The notes under the pieces are model-generated. The model had not been told where the DNA came from and did no database searches. It saw only the letters and a list, made by a program, of their open reading frames with translations. A stretch of DNA of 64,000 bases, from positions 1-64,000 of the forward strand of contig DYEY01000043.1 in assembly GCA_020725465.1 (NCBI GenBank), written 5' to 3'. The first letter of the stretch is position 1. The number at the start of each line of letters is the position of its first letter. Positions 25,237-34,112 of this stretch are shown piece by piece. The translations under genes were made by a program, and so were the position numbers. This DNA comes from Dethiobacter sp. GTDB taxonomy: Bacteria; Bacillota; Dethiobacteria; Dethiobacterales; Dethiobacteraceae.

Positions 25237-25497
25237 ATTCACGGCGGCTAGACAAACAAACATCTGTTCGATTGCAAGCTTAAAATAATTTGCCTTCTCT
25301 GGGTGTTGCGCAAAAAAGCAGGTGAGGTCAGGTGACTGTTGAACTGTCATTCTCTGATTGTGACTTTTTCTTTCTGTTTTAGCCGTGGCCGTACCTTTCA
25401 CCGGTGCGCTGTTTTTTCGGGCTGCCTGTGGTCATCCGGGCCAGGCAAAATGCAGTGGCCCATGAGACTCACACCAAAAGGTGGCTGTAACGCTTAA
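25237..25497. other. gene-free stretch between the TnpB element and the darT remnant
   Basis: I see no credible gene here. The minus strand has a short frame (CFFAQHPEKANYFKLAIEQM and so on) that runs into the left end of the TnpB element and lacks a ribosome site, so it is probably debris. The plus strand has stops in all frames just before the darT remnant. The stretch is the likely deletion or rearrangement scar that removed the start of darT. Confidence 0.5.
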
Positions 25498-25725
25498 GTG
25501 GCCGGAATTTTTGGTCCTCAGGCATTGCAGGAAAAAGGAATTAATTGGAGAAGAGAATTAAAAGAGGGAAAACAGGCCGAGTTTCTTGTATATGGTTTCT
25601 TACCCTGGAGCTTGATACAGCGTATCGGAGTAAAATCTATATCTATGCTAAAACACGTGTCATGTCTAGTTGCCGGTTTTACCCACCAACCTAAAATTGA
25701 AGTTCTCCCGGAATGGTATTATTAG
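25498..25725 (+). pseudogene. darT: C-terminal remnant of a DarT toxin
   Basis: The 75 codons match the end of DarT (DUF4433) DNA ADP-ribosyltransferases: KQAEFLVYGFLPWSLIQRI carries the probable catalytic Glu, and the protein ends IEVLPEWYY, the usual last residues of the family. Intact DarT proteins are a little over 200 residues, so roughly the first 130, with the NAD-binding His/Arg part, are missing, and a TAA stop lies just before the GTG at 25498. It should lack toxin activity. It sits immediately before darG, as in intact darTG operons. Confidence 0.85.
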
Positions 25726-25749
25726 AAGAAAATGGGGGGAGAAAAAATA

Positions 25750-26787
25750 ATGATCAAATTTGTTAAAGGGGATATCCTCCAGGCTGAGGCTGAAGCTTTA
25801 GTTAATACCGTCAACTGTGTCGGTGTGATGGGACGAGGCATTGCACAGCAATTTAAAAAAGCCTTTCCGGAAAACTTTAAGGCATATGTTAAAGCATGCC
25901 GGCGCGGAGAAGTACAGCCGGGGAATATGTTTGTTTTTGATACAGGCAGGTTAATCCATCCTCGATATATTATCAATTTTCCCACTAAGAGGCATTGGCG
26001 GGGCAAAAGCCGTATTGAGGACATTGAAGCCGGACTTATATCGCTGGTAAAAGAAATCCGGTTACTTAATATCAGGTCGGTTGCTGTTCCTCCATTGGGA
26101 AGTGGACTCGGGGGGCTTGATTGGAGTAACGTGCGTCCACTTATAGAGCTTGCATTAAAGTCTTTGCCAGACGTTGATATTAAGGTATTTGAGCCATGTG
26201 ATGCACCAGCAGATGCATGGACAAACAATTCAACGGATGTGCCAAAGATGACAGCAGGCCGGGCCGCTCTGGTAGGATTGGTGGAGCGCTATTTAACTGC
26301 GCTACTGGATCCGACTATCACTTTGCTGGAAGTTCATAAACTAATGTATTTTTTGCAAGAAGCCGGCGAGCCTTTACGTCTGCGTTTTGCGAAAGCAAAG
26401 TATGGTCCGTATGCAGAAAACCTGCGCCATGTGCTTCATGCGATTGAGGGGCACTTAATTGCTGGTTATATGGATACCAGTGATAAACCGGAAAAACAAT
26501 TAACTTTGGTACCGGGGGCGGCAAAGGAAGCAGGAGCTTTTCTTGAAAAACTTCCTGCCACACGTAAACACTTTGAGCGTGTAGTCAGCTTAGTTGAGGG
26601 TTTCGAGACACCGGTAGGATTGGAGTTGCTTTCAACAGTGCACTGGTTGGTAACTAAGGAACACATAAAGGACCAAGATACTCTGGTGCAGGCTATACAC
26701 GATTGGGTTCCCAGAAAGAGACAGTTTACACCAACACAGATAAAGTTGGCAATAGACCGATTGTCTTCTGAGGGGTGGATTCAGTAG
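25750..26787 (+). CDS. darG: DarG antitoxin, macrodomain ADP-ribosyl-DNA hydrolase
   Basis: The 345-residue antitoxin has an N-terminal macrodomain (VNTVNCVGVMGRGIAQQF; VPPLGSGLGGLDW) that removes ADP-ribose from DNA. Lys80 within INFPTKRHW lines up by number with the catalytic Lys80 described for Thermus aquaticus DarG. The C-terminal half (about 170-345) matches the DarG domain that binds and neutralises DarT, with LHKLMYFLQEAGE and KYGPYAENL motifs. ATG 25750 has GGGGGAG before it; an ATG at 25732 is less well placed. The gene is intact although its toxin partner is truncated. Its AT-richer base composition suggests horizontal transfer. Confidence 0.92.
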   Translation: MIKFVKGDILQAEAEALVNTVNCVGVMGRGIAQQFKKAFPENFKAYVKACRRGEVQPGNMFVFDTGRLIHPRYIINFPTKRHWRGKSRIEDIEAGLISLVKEIRLLNIRSVAVPPLGSGLGGLDWSNVRPLIELALKSLPDVDIKVFEPCDAPADAWTNNSTDVPKMTAGRAALVGLVERYLTALLDPTITLLEVHKLMYFLQEAGEPLRLRFAKAKYGPYAENLRHVLHAIEGHLIAGYMDTSDKPEKQLTLVPGAAKEAGAFLEKLPATRKHFERVVSLVEGFETPVGLELLSTVHWLVTKEHIKDQDTLVQAIHDWVPRKRQFTPTQIKLAIDRLSSEGWIQ

Positions 26788-26831
26788 TCATCTTTAAAAA
26801 ATAAGCGCTGGCAAAATATAAAAACAGCTGT

Positions 26832-26872
26832 AACGGCGTGCGGTCAAAATACTTAGCGCATGCCGTTTTTTA
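26832..26872 (+). terminator. rho-independent terminator behind darG
   Basis: AACGGC-GTGCG pairs with CGCA-GCCGTT around a 14-base loop, followed by TTTTTT, about 45 bases after the darG stop. Confidence 0.75.
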
Positions 26873-27061
26873 ACGACTTTTGCTATGGCCATGGGCCCGA
26901 TAAGGGAAAACCGGGAACATGCAGGTGGAACCTGGCAAAAGTAGCCTGACAAAGTACAGGTAGTTACAAAAACTTAATATAAATTAAAAAGGAGAAGCGG
27001 AACCAAATGTTAAAACAATCAGTCAGTATATAACTGAGGACATGGCGAAAGGAGCGATGTT

Positions 27062-27754
27062 GTGCCGATCCTGGAGTTGAAGAACGTTGTCAAAAAGTAC
27101 CGGGTGGGCAAAGAGACGATTACCGCCCTCGGCGGGGTGAGCCTGGCGGTGGAGGAGGGAGAATTTGTGGCTATACTTGGCACCTCCGGCTGCGGCAAGT
27201 CCACGCTGTTGAATATCGCCGCCGGGTTGGAGCGGCCGACCCGGGGCGAGGTGGTTTTTCGCGGCGTTACCATCAGCAAGCTGAAGGAAAAACAGATGGT
27301 CCCCTTCCGGCGCCGGCAGATGGGGTTTGTTTTTCAGTCTTACAACCTGCTGCCGGCCCTGACGGCCCAGGAGAACGTGGCATTGCCGCTTATGTTCAGC
27401 GGCCTGTCCAGGCGGGAAAGGGACAAAAGGGCACTGGAGATGCTGGCCGGGGTAGGCATCGCCGACCGGCGACGGCACAAACCTGCTGAGATGAGCGGCG
27501 GGCAGCAGCAGCGGGCCGCCATTGCCAGGGCGCTGGTAGCCAGGCCGAAGATTATCTTCGCCGACGAGCCCACCGGTAACCTGGACACGCGCACCACAGC
27601 TGCTGTGATGGACTTGCTGCGCAAGGCGGTGAAGGAGAACCGCCAGACGCTGCTCCTGGTTACTCACGACCGGGACGTGGCCGGCTTTGCCGACCGGTAC
27701 ATACATATGGTGGACGGACAAATTGTCAATGAAACACGGGGAGCGATGAATTGA
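27062..27754 (+). CDS. ABC transporter ATPase, MacB/LolD type
   Basis: The 230-residue ATPase has Walker A GTSGCGKST near residue 38, Q-loop VFQSYNLLPAL, signature MSGGQQQRAAIARAL near 140, Walker B KIIFADEPTGNLD and switch His in LVTHDRD. The TGNLDT form is typical for the MacB/LolD/FtsE branch, which powers mechanical work on an exported partner instead of pumping a solute through the membrane. It starts at a GTG behind AAAGGAG. It is the first gene of a three-gene operon with an exported CARDB-type protein and a MacB-type permease. Confidence 0.92.
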   Translation: MPILELKNVVKKYRVGKETITALGGVSLAVEEGEFVAILGTSGCGKSTLLNIAAGLERPTRGEVVFRGVTISKLKEKQMVPFRRRQMGFVFQSYNLLPALTAQENVALPLMFSGLSRRERDKRALEMLAGVGIADRRRHKPAEMSGGQQQRAAIARALVARPKIIFADEPTGNLDTRTTAAVMDLLRKAVKENRQTLLLVTHDRDVAGFADRYIHMVDGQIVNETRGAMN

Positions 27755-29787
27755 TGAAGCACAAGGCAGCGGTTCTGGTTTTGCTGCTTGTTTTCAGCAT
27801 TTTGGCAGCAGGCGAAAGCTACGCCCAAGCGCCGGACCTGGAGGTCAGGTTCCTGTACTCGCTGGTGGACGTCAATGCGGGCGAATCTTTTCTGATTCCG
27901 GTTACGGTGGAAAACAAAGGCGGCGGGGAAGCGACGGATATTACCCTGTCCCTGAGCTCCCCGTCACCGCATGTCAGCGGCGGCACCCTGAGTTTGGGCA
28001 CGCTGGGAGCGGGGGAGAAACAGACCAGGCACATTTTTGGCCATGTTTCGGCTTCGGCCGGGGCCGGCTTTTTCCAGCTGCAGGCGCTGGCGGCTTACAA
28101 GGGTCCGGGCGGCAACCCTTTCAGCAGCGTTTCGGTCAACGAGCTGACCATCAGGGTGAGCAGGGTGACTGCGCGGCCTTACCTGGCGGTGGCCAGGGCG
28201 TCTTTTTCCCCGGCCACTCCGGACCCGGGCCAGCCCTTTACGCTCAACCTGGATTTTGAGAACCTGGGGGCGGCTGAAGCCCGCCAAGTGGTGGCCACTT
28301 TGGACGGACTGGACAATTTTGAGGTAACCAGCCTGACCAACAGGGTAATTTTCAGCGCAGTGGAAAGCGGCAGCAGAAGGACCGCCAGTTTTAACCTGAG
28401 GCCCAGGCCGGACCGGGCTGCCAACACGGTAAAGCTGACCTTTACCTACTACCATGAGGGCCAGGAAACCCAGGTTGAGCTGGTAAACCTGCCGCTTGGG
28501 GAGATCAGGCAGCCGGAGCCGGAGCCGGAAAAATCACCCTTTTTGAAAGTGGCGTCTTTTCAGGCGGAGCCGGAGAAGCCGGCCGGCAATTTCGTGCTGA
28601 ACTTCCGGCTGCACAACCTGGGAGATGGTGAGGCCAAGTCCGTGCTGGTGCGCCTGGACAGCAGCCAGGCCTTCCCGCGGGAAACCAGCAACGTGCTGTA
28701 CGTCCCCTCCCTGGCTGCAGGCAAAACCGTGGATTTCTCCGTTAAGATGAAAGCGGCCTCCACCGGCCAGAGCGTGTTCAGCATCCCCATCACCGTCAGC
28801 TACAGCGGCACCGGCAAAGAACAGTACAGCGTGCAGGAAACTGTCAGCGTGTCAGCCGAAAGCATCAACCTGGCCGGGGAGAAAGAGCCGGCCAGCGGGA
28901 CGCCCCGGGTAATGCTGGGTAAATATACGCTGTCCCAAAACCAGGTGCTGGCAGGGGATACGGTAAGGCTGACGCTGTTCATCGAAAACAACAGCCGGGT
29001 GGAGGTGGGCAACGCCAAGATCTCCCTGGGGGTTATCCAGCTGGGCGGGGAGACGGGAGGCACTGTTTTCTCCCCGGTCAACAGCAGCAACAGTTTCTTT
29101 GTGGAAAGCATCGGCGCCAGGCGGACTTACACGCGGGAAATTGACCTGTACGTGGACCCCAACGCCGCAGCCAGGACTTATATTGTGCCGGTGGAAATCG
29201 TTTACGAAGACAGGGCGGGCAACCAGTACAAGGTGGATGAACTGGTCAACATCCCGGTTATTCAGGAGAGCCGGCTGCAGGTGCTTTCTGTGGATGTGCC
29301 CCCGGTGGGGGCGCCGGGTCAGCCTATCCCCGTCAGCGCCGAGTTTGTCAATGTAGGGAAGGTGGCGCTGAAAAACTTCCTGGTCAGCATAGAAGGAGAC
29401 TTCCATAAAGAGAACGCCACTTACTTCCTGGCCAGCATGGAAATCGGTGCCAGCGACTATTTTATGGGAATGATCATCCCCCGGGAAGAAGGGCTGCTCA
29501 CAGGTACCGTGGTGTTTACCTATACCGACAATACCAATAAAGAGGTCCGGATCGAAAAACCTTTCGAGGTCAGTGTGCAGCCGATGGAAGGGGGAGGCCG
29601 GGATCCCGGCATGGATTTCCCCCGCCCGGAATTCCCCCCTGACCAGGGCGGCCGGACCGGACAAAGCCGCCTGCCGGGCAGCCTTAAGTGGCTGGGACCG
29701 CTGCTGCTGGCGCTGGCGGCGGCGGCATTTATAACCGTAAGGAAAGTGCGCGCAAAGCGTGGTGAGATGTTCAGTGAAGATTTCTGA
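27754..29787 (+). CDS. large exported protein with repeated CARDB/NEW3-like domains (COG1361 type)
   Basis: The 677-residue protein has a signal peptide ending near SYAQA, about five beta-sandwich repeats, and a C-terminal membrane segment with a positively charged tail (TVRKVRAKRG). Each repeat has the NxG(x)AExx pattern in its first half, as in ENKGGGEATDITL and ENLGAAEARQVVATL near residues 51 and 170. It is anchored to the membrane with its bulk outside. It takes the place that a MacA-like adaptor holds in MacAB operons. The ATG overlaps the ATPase stop (TGATG) and the last codons overlap the permease gene. Its role, for instance as an adaptor or substrate-binding scaffold, is inferred from position. 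Confidence 0.8.
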   Translation: MKHKAAVLVLLLVFSILAAGESYAQAPDLEVRFLYSLVDVNAGESFLIPVTVENKGGGEATDITLSLSSPSPHVSGGTLSLGTLGAGEKQTRHIFGHVSASAGAGFFQLQALAAYKGPGGNPFSSVSVNELTIRVSRVTARPYLAVARASFSPATPDPGQPFTLNLDFENLGAAEARQVVATLDGLDNFEVTSLTNRVIFSAVESGSRRTASFNLRPRPDRAANTVKLTFTYYHEGQETQVELVNLPLGEIRQPEPEPEKSPFLKVASFQAEPEKPAGNFVLNFRLHNLGDGEAKSVLVRLDSSQAFPRETSNVLYVPSLAAGKTVDFSVKMKAASTGQSVFSIPITVSYSGTGKEQYSVQETVSVSAESINLAGEKEPASGTPRVMLGKYTLSQNQVLAGDTVRLTLFIENNSRVEVGNAKISLGVIQLGGETGGTVFSPVNSSNSFFVESIGARRTYTREIDLYVDPNAAARTYIVPVEIVYEDRAGNQYKVDELVNIPVIQESRLQVLSVDVPPVGAPGQPIPVSAEFVNVGKVALKNFLVSIEGDFHKENATYFLASMEIGASDYFMGMIIPREEGLLTGTVVFTYTDNTNKEVRIEKPFEVSVQPMEGGGRDPGMDFPRPEFPPDQGGRTGQSRLPGSLKWLGPLLLALAAAAFITVRKVRAKRGEMFSEDF

Positions 29788-31135
29788 CCTGGCCGCAATG
29801 GCTAACCGCAACCTGTGGCGGCGGAAAGGGCGGACCGTGCTGACCGTGCTGGGGGTAATAATCGGCACCGCCTCCATCGTGGTGATGCTGTCCCTTGGCA
29901 TCGGCCTGGTGGAATCACAGAAAAAAACCATGGCCCAGTGGGGGAGCCTGCAGATAATCCGGGTGAACCAGGCCTGGGAATTCCCCGGCGAAGAACGGCC
30001 GCAAAAACGGCTCACCGATGCGGCCCTGGAGGAAATAAGGGCCATGGAGGGGGTGGTGGGCCTGTCGCCGGCGTTTGACGTGTGGGGCGAGGCCCGCTGG
30101 GGGAGGCTGCGCGGCCATATTACCCTTATCGGCATCGAACCGGGCATGATGGAGCTTTTGGAGTTCGACACAGCAGCCGGCCGCCTGCTTACGGAAAACG
30201 ACCGTTTCAACGTGGTGGCCGGCTCCCAGGTGGTAAACAACTTCTGGGACGAAAAGGCACGGTTCCGGCCCTGGGAGGGGCCGCCGCCGCAGCGCGACCC
30301 CCTGGAACTGTTAAACCAGCGCCTCAGCGTGACCATCTTTAACGCCAACCAGCAAAAGCGCATCTACAGCCTGAATGTGGTGGGGGTGCTGAGCGACAGG
30401 ACGATGGAGCGGGCCTGGGAAGTTTACGGTCCCCTCCAGCAGGTAAAAAAGATTCGCGACTTTATGAACCAGGGCCGCCAGGACCAGGATTTCGGCTATC
30501 GCCTTACGTCGGTTAAAGAGGGCCCGGTCCGGGTGACGCCGGGCAAAAAGGAGCCGAAAAAAGAAGAGCAGTACAGTTACGCCCTGGTGGCCACCAGGGA
30601 CGTCTCCCACACCCGGCGGCTGAGCCGGGAGCTGCGCGACATGGGCTATAACGCCTGGTCCATGGCCGACAACCTGGAGGGCATCGAGGAAACGGCGCGG
30701 CGCTTCCAGGCCATCCTGGGCGGCATCGGCGCCATCAGCCTGCTGGTGGCGGCCATCGGCATCACCAATACCATGGTCATGTCTATATACGAGCGGACCA
30801 AGGAAATAGCCATTATCAAAGTGGTGGGCGCCTCCTTCAGCAACATCCGCTGGCTCTTCCTGGCCGAATCGTCAATGATCGGCCTGCTGGGCGGCGCTTT
30901 CGGCATCGCCGTCAGCTTCCTCTTGTCGCACCTGCTCAATAAGTACGCTGCCGTTTTCTTCAACCCGGGGATGGCCGGGCCTACCCCTCCCCAGGCGCTG
31001 CAAATCTCCCTGATACCCCCCTGGCTGGTGGGCTTTGCCTTGCTCTTTTCGCTGGGAGTGGGGCTGGTTTCCGGGCTTTACCCGGCTAACCGGGCCATCC
31101 GCCTTGACCCCATTACCGCCATGCGGCACCTGTGA
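29774..31135 (+). CDS. MacB-type ABC permease with periplasmic-like core domain
   Basis: The 453-residue protein begins KISDLAAMANRNLWRRKGRT followed by a first membrane helix with VLGVIIGTASIV, as in MacB permeases. A large outer domain spans about 45-310. Three C-terminal helices follow, with the FtsX-like EIAIIKVVGAS coupling motif near 345 and LDPITAMRHL at the end. GTG 29774 is chosen because GGTGAG sits 7 bases before it; upstream GTG codons also exist. It overlaps the exported-protein gene by 14 bases. With the ATPase it would form a mechanotransmitting exporter; the cargo is unknown. Confidence 0.9.
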   Translation: MKISDLAAMANRNLWRRKGRTVLTVLGVIIGTASIVVMLSLGIGLVESQKKTMAQWGSLQIIRVNQAWEFPGEERPQKRLTDAALEEIRAMEGVVGLSPAFDVWGEARWGRLRGHITLIGIEPGMMELLEFDTAAGRLLTENDRFNVVAGSQVVNNFWDEKARFRPWEGPPPQRDPLELLNQRLSVTIFNANQQKRIYSLNVVGVLSDRTMERAWEVYGPLQQVKKIRDFMNQGRQDQDFGYRLTSVKEGPVRVTPGKKEPKKEEQYSYALVATRDVSHTRRLSRELRDMGYNAWSMADNLEGIEETARRFQAILGGIGAISLLVAAIGITNTMVMSIYERTKEIAIIKVVGASFSNIRWLFLAESSMIGLLGGAFGIAVSFLLSHLLNKYAAVFFNPGMAGPTPPQALQISLIPPWLVGFALLFSLGVGLVSGLYPANRAIRLDPITAMRHL

Positions 31136-31170
31136 CCGTCAGAGGGGATCCTGTTATAATCCTGTAAACA

Positions 31171-31201
31171 AAAACCTCCGCGGGTTTTCCGCGGAGGTTT
31201 T
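31171..31201. terminator. bidirectional terminator
   Basis: AAAACCTCCGCGG pairs with CCGCGGAGGTTTT around a 4-base loop. It separates the ABC operon from the convergent wall-polymer genes and has T-tracts on both strands. Confidence 0.85.
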
Positions 31202-31216
31202 GTTATGGCGGGCCAA

Positions 31217-32164
31217 TCAGAAAAAGCTCACATTGCGCAGCATCCAGAGGGCGCTGACGCTAAAGAAAAGGGAGAGGCCGTAGATTACCAGCACGGCCTG
31301 GCGGTGGCTGAGGCCGCGGCCCAACAGGCGGTGGTGGATATGCCTTTTGTCCGCCTGGAAGATGGGTTTGTGCTCGCAATAGCGGCGGAAAATGGCGAAG
31401 CAGGTATCGAAGATGGGGACGCCAAGCACCACGATGGGCACCACGAAGGCCACCATGGCCACCCCTTTGAGCAGTCCGAACACAGCCAGGACCGAGACCA
31501 TGAAGCCGAGAAACATGCTGCCGGAGTCGCCAAGGAAAATCCGGGCCGGATAGAAATTGTAGCGCAGAAAGCCCAAGACAGCGCCGGCCAGGGCAAAGGC
31601 CAGCAGGGAGACGGTGGGCTGGCCAATCTGGTAGGCGATAAACGAGAAAGTGAGCAGGGCAATGGTGGACACGCCGGAAGCGAGCCCGTCCAGGCCGTCG
31701 ATAAGGTTAACGGCGTTGGTCACCGCCACAATCCAGAACACGGTGAGGGGGGCGCCAAAAGAGATGCCCAGGAACTCAAGGTAAAAATAACCGTCGAAGG
31801 GGTTGTTGAGAAACTCGATGCGTATGCCAAAGTACACCACTATAGCCGCGGCCAGGGCCTGGCCCAGCAGCTTGACTTTGGGCGAAAGGCTGTACACGTC
31901 GTCGGCTATGCCAAGGAGCAGGATAGTTGTCCCACCCAAAAGCAGACCGGTTACTTTGGGCCCCTCGCCAAGGAGCAAAGAGGCGGCGGCCAAAAAACCG
32001 GCGAAAACAGCCAACCCGCCCAGGCGGGGCATTATTTTGTCGTGGATCTTGCGCTTGTCCGGCTTATCCACGGCTCCGATCCGGAAGGCCAAACGCGCCA
32101 CCCAGGGAGTGACGGCCAGACTGACCACAAAGGCAATGCCAAACATTAACAGGTAAAGTTGCAT
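31217..32164 (-). CDS. WecA/TagO-like undecaprenyl-phosphate sugar-1-phosphate transferase
   Basis: The 315-residue membrane protein of the MraY/WecA family links a sugar-1-phosphate (usually GlcNAc-1-P) to undecaprenyl phosphate, the first step of many wall polymers. It has about ten membrane segments, GIADDVYSLSPKVK near residue 90 with the DD Mg2+ motif, NAVNLIDGLDGLA near 154, LGDSGSMFLG near 218 and the HIHHRL box near 285. ATG 32164 follows GGGGGAG. It stands with TagA/WecG and CsaB, so it probably starts the secondary cell wall polymer. Confidence 0.92.
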   Translation of the reverse strand: MQLYLLMFGIAFVVSLAVTPWVARLAFRIGAVDKPDKRKIHDKIMPRLGGLAVFAGFLAAASLLLGEGPKVTGLLLGGTTILLLGIADDVYSLSPKVKLLGQALAAAIVVYFGIRIEFLNNPFDGYFYLEFLGISFGAPLTVFWIVAVTNAVNLIDGLDGLASGVSTIALLTFSFIAYQIGQPTVSLLAFALAGAVLGFLRYNFYPARIFLGDSGSMFLGFMVSVLAVFGLLKGVAMVAFVVPIVVLGVPIFDTCFAIFRRYCEHKPIFQADKRHIHHRLLGRGLSHRQAVLVIYGLSLFFSVSALWMLRNVSFF

Positions 32165-32247
32165 ACTCTCCCCCACCGGCAACGGCTTTCTCTCCCTAAA
32201 AAGCTGCCCACTATTTTTGTATCACAACAGGGCCGTTTAGGCAAACA

Positions 32248-32970
32248 CTATTTTTTCCTGGCCAGGAGCACCAGGGGCAGGAACCTGGGCAGCGCCAGGC
32301 AGCGCAGCAGGCGCCGGGGCTGCTGCCAGAGGCGGAACAGCCACTCCAGCCCCAGCTTCTGAAAAAGCAGCGGCGCACGCCGCAGCCTGCCCGACAGCAC
32401 ATCGAAAGCGCCGCCCACCACCATCAGCACCCGCGCTCCCGTGGCGGCGCCGTGGCGGACCACAAAGAGCTCCTGGCGGGGACTGCCGAGGCCGACAAAA
32501 ACCAGGTCAGCTCCGCTTTGGGCGATTATGGCCGCCACCTCCCCTTCTTTTTCCGGCGGCAGGTAGCCGTGGTGGGTCCCCGCCACCTTCAGGCCGGGGA
32601 AGCGGGCAGTCAGGTTGGCAGCGGCGGCGGCGGCCACCCCTGCGGCCGCGCCGAAGAGGTAGACGCTTTTGCCTTCGCTGGCGGCCATCTCCGCCAGCGC
32701 CTGCAGCAGGTCAATCCCGGTCACGCGCCGGCGGAGGGCGCCGCCGCGCAGCCGCGAGGCCAGCACGATGCCGATGCCGTCAGGGATGCCCAGGTCCGCC
32801 TGCTGCAGCGCCTGCCGCAGCTCCCGGTTCCTGCCCGCCGCCAGGCAGATTTCCGGGTTCACCGAGGCGACGAAATGGGGGCGGCCCTCCCCCAGCATGG
32901 CCCGCACCCGGTCCCGGGCCTGCTCCAAAGTCAAAACGTCGGCCCAGATACCAAGAAACTCTTCCTTCAC
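32248..32970 (-). CDS. WecG/TagA/CpsF glycosyltransferase
   Basis: The 240-residue GT26-family enzyme has the conserved NPEICLAAGRN segment near residue 38, PDGIGIVLASR near 63, VTGIDLL near 83, FGAAAGV and FVGLGSPRQE near 159, and GAFDVLSG near 186. TagA adds ManNAc to the GlcNAc lipid, and WecG adds ManNAcA. Its gene overlaps csaB by 4 bases. It should act directly after the WecA-like transferase. Confidence 0.92.
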   Translation of the reverse strand: MKEEFLGIWADVLTLEQARDRVRAMLGEGRPHFVASVNPEICLAAGRNRELRQALQQADLGIPDGIGIVLASRLRGGALRRRVTGIDLLQALAEMAASEGKSVYLFGAAAGVAAAAAANLTARFPGLKVAGTHHGYLPPEKEGEVAAIIAQSGADLVFVGLGSPRQELFVVRHGAATGARVLMVVGGAFDVLSGRLRRAPLLFQKLGLEWLFRLWQQPRRLLRCLALPRFLPLVLLARKK

Positions 32971-34112
32971 CGCTGCCCCTCCCTTTGGCCCGCCGTCAGG
33001 CGCGGCAGCAGCGCGCCGCAGGGCTCCAGGATAAAGTCCGCCACGTCCTCGGCGGTCTGGCGGGCGACAGCACCAAGCCCCGCGCTTTTGGCCCGCAGCT
33101 CCCGGGCAATTTCAGCGCGGCGGCCCCACAGCTCCAGGGCGCGGCCAACCAGGTCGGCAGCCGCCAGCCCTGCGGGAAGGCCGGCGGTTTTTTGGCCCAC
33201 CCGGTCCAGGAAGGCCTCCACTTTGGGGTCGTAGCCGATGCCCAGCACAGGCACCCCGGCCCGGGCGGCAAAAATCAGGGCGTGCAGCCGCATGGCCAGC
33301 ACCAGGTCAAAGCGTTGGAAGAGGCCGGCCACCTCCGGCGGGGACAACTGTTCTTCCAGCACCACGGGGCGGTGTTTAAGCATGGCAGCCAGCTCGCGGC
33401 AGACCGGGAGGTCCTCCTCATAATGCATGGGGACCAGGACGGCAACAGCCTCCAGCTCCTGCAGCAGGCAGTTTAGGGCGCCGGCTATTTCCGGCAGGAA
33501 CCGTTCCTGCCCCGGCCAGGGCCGCACCGCTACGCCAAGGACAGGCTTCCCCTCCGGCAGGGCGGCCAGGACCCGGTCCGGCTGCTTAAGTTCCAGCAGG
33601 AAAGCCGGGTCCGCCGTTACGGCCAAGGCGGGCTTTTTTACGCCCAAGGCCAGCAGGCCGTCCAGGGAGCCCTGGTCGCGGACGGTGATGATGGCGGCGC
33701 GGTTGGCCACAAGGCGGACCAGCAGGCGGTTGAGGGGGTGGCTGACCGGTCCGAAACCCTGGGCGTAGAACACCACCGGCCGGGCAAAAAGGCGGGCCAG
33801 GGCCACCAGGCCCAGGTAGTAAGCCACGGACAGCCGGCGGCCGGTGGCATCCTGCAGCAGGCCGCCGCCGCCGCTGATGAAGGCGTCGCAGCGCGCCAGG
33901 GAGCGCAGGACCTGCAGGAGAGAAGTGCGGGGTATGGCGTTTACGCCAAGGCGCTCCGCCGTTGCCGCGGGGCTGGCGGAGAGCACGGTGACGGAAAGCT
34001 CTTCGCCCCGGCGGCGGACAGCGGCGGTGAGGGACTCCACCATGCTTTGCAGGATGGCCTCGTCGCCGGCGTTGTTAAAGCCAAAGTAACCGGAGATCAC
34101 GATTTTTTTCAT
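32967..34112 (-). CDS. csaB: polysaccharide pyruvyl transferase CsaB
   Basis: The 381-residue enzyme begins KKIVISGYFGFNNAGDEAIL, the family hallmark. It also has FISGGGGLLQD near residue 83, GFGPVSHP near 120 and the C-terminal MRLHALIFAARAGVPVLGIGYDPKV stretch. CsaB adds pyruvate ketals from phosphoenolpyruvate to wall polysaccharide, which SLH-domain proteins need for binding. An SLH protein gene lies 4 kb away. ATG 34112 has AGGGTG before it and overlaps the DUF5693 stop by 4 bases. Confidence 0.93.
   Translation of the reverse strand: MKKIVISGYFGFNNAGDEAILQSMVESLTAAVRRRGEELSVTVLSASPAATAERLGVNAIPRTSLLQVLRSLARCDAFISGGGGLLQDATGRRLSVAYYLGLVALARLFARPVVFYAQGFGPVSHPLNRLLVRLVANRAAIITVRDQGSLDGLLALGVKKPALAVTADPAFLLELKQPDRVLAALPEGKPVLGVAVRPWPGQERFLPEIAGALNCLLQELEAVAVLVPMHYEEDLPVCRELAAMLKHRPVVLEEQLSPPEVAGLFQRFDLVLAMRLHALIFAARAGVPVLGIGYDPKVEAFLDRVGQKTAGLPAGLAAADLVGRALELWGRRAEIARELRAKSAGLGAVARQTAEDVADFILEPCGALLPRLTAGQREGQR

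Noticed and set aside
25162-25401. A 79-codon minus-strand frame ending in the left end of the TnpB element
   Set aside because: It crosses the left-end hairpin and the tnpB leader, has no ribosome site and no recognisable similarity.
26980-27035. Eight-codon frame (ATG at 27007) before the ABC operon as a leader peptide
   Set aside because: Ribosome site spacing is too long and there is no attenuator structure.
28852-30363. A 503-codon minus-strand frame opposite the ABC operon
   Set aside because: It lies wholly over two well-supported plus-strand genes, and its sequence (His/Pro/Arg rich, no domain) is typical of GC-rich antisense frames.
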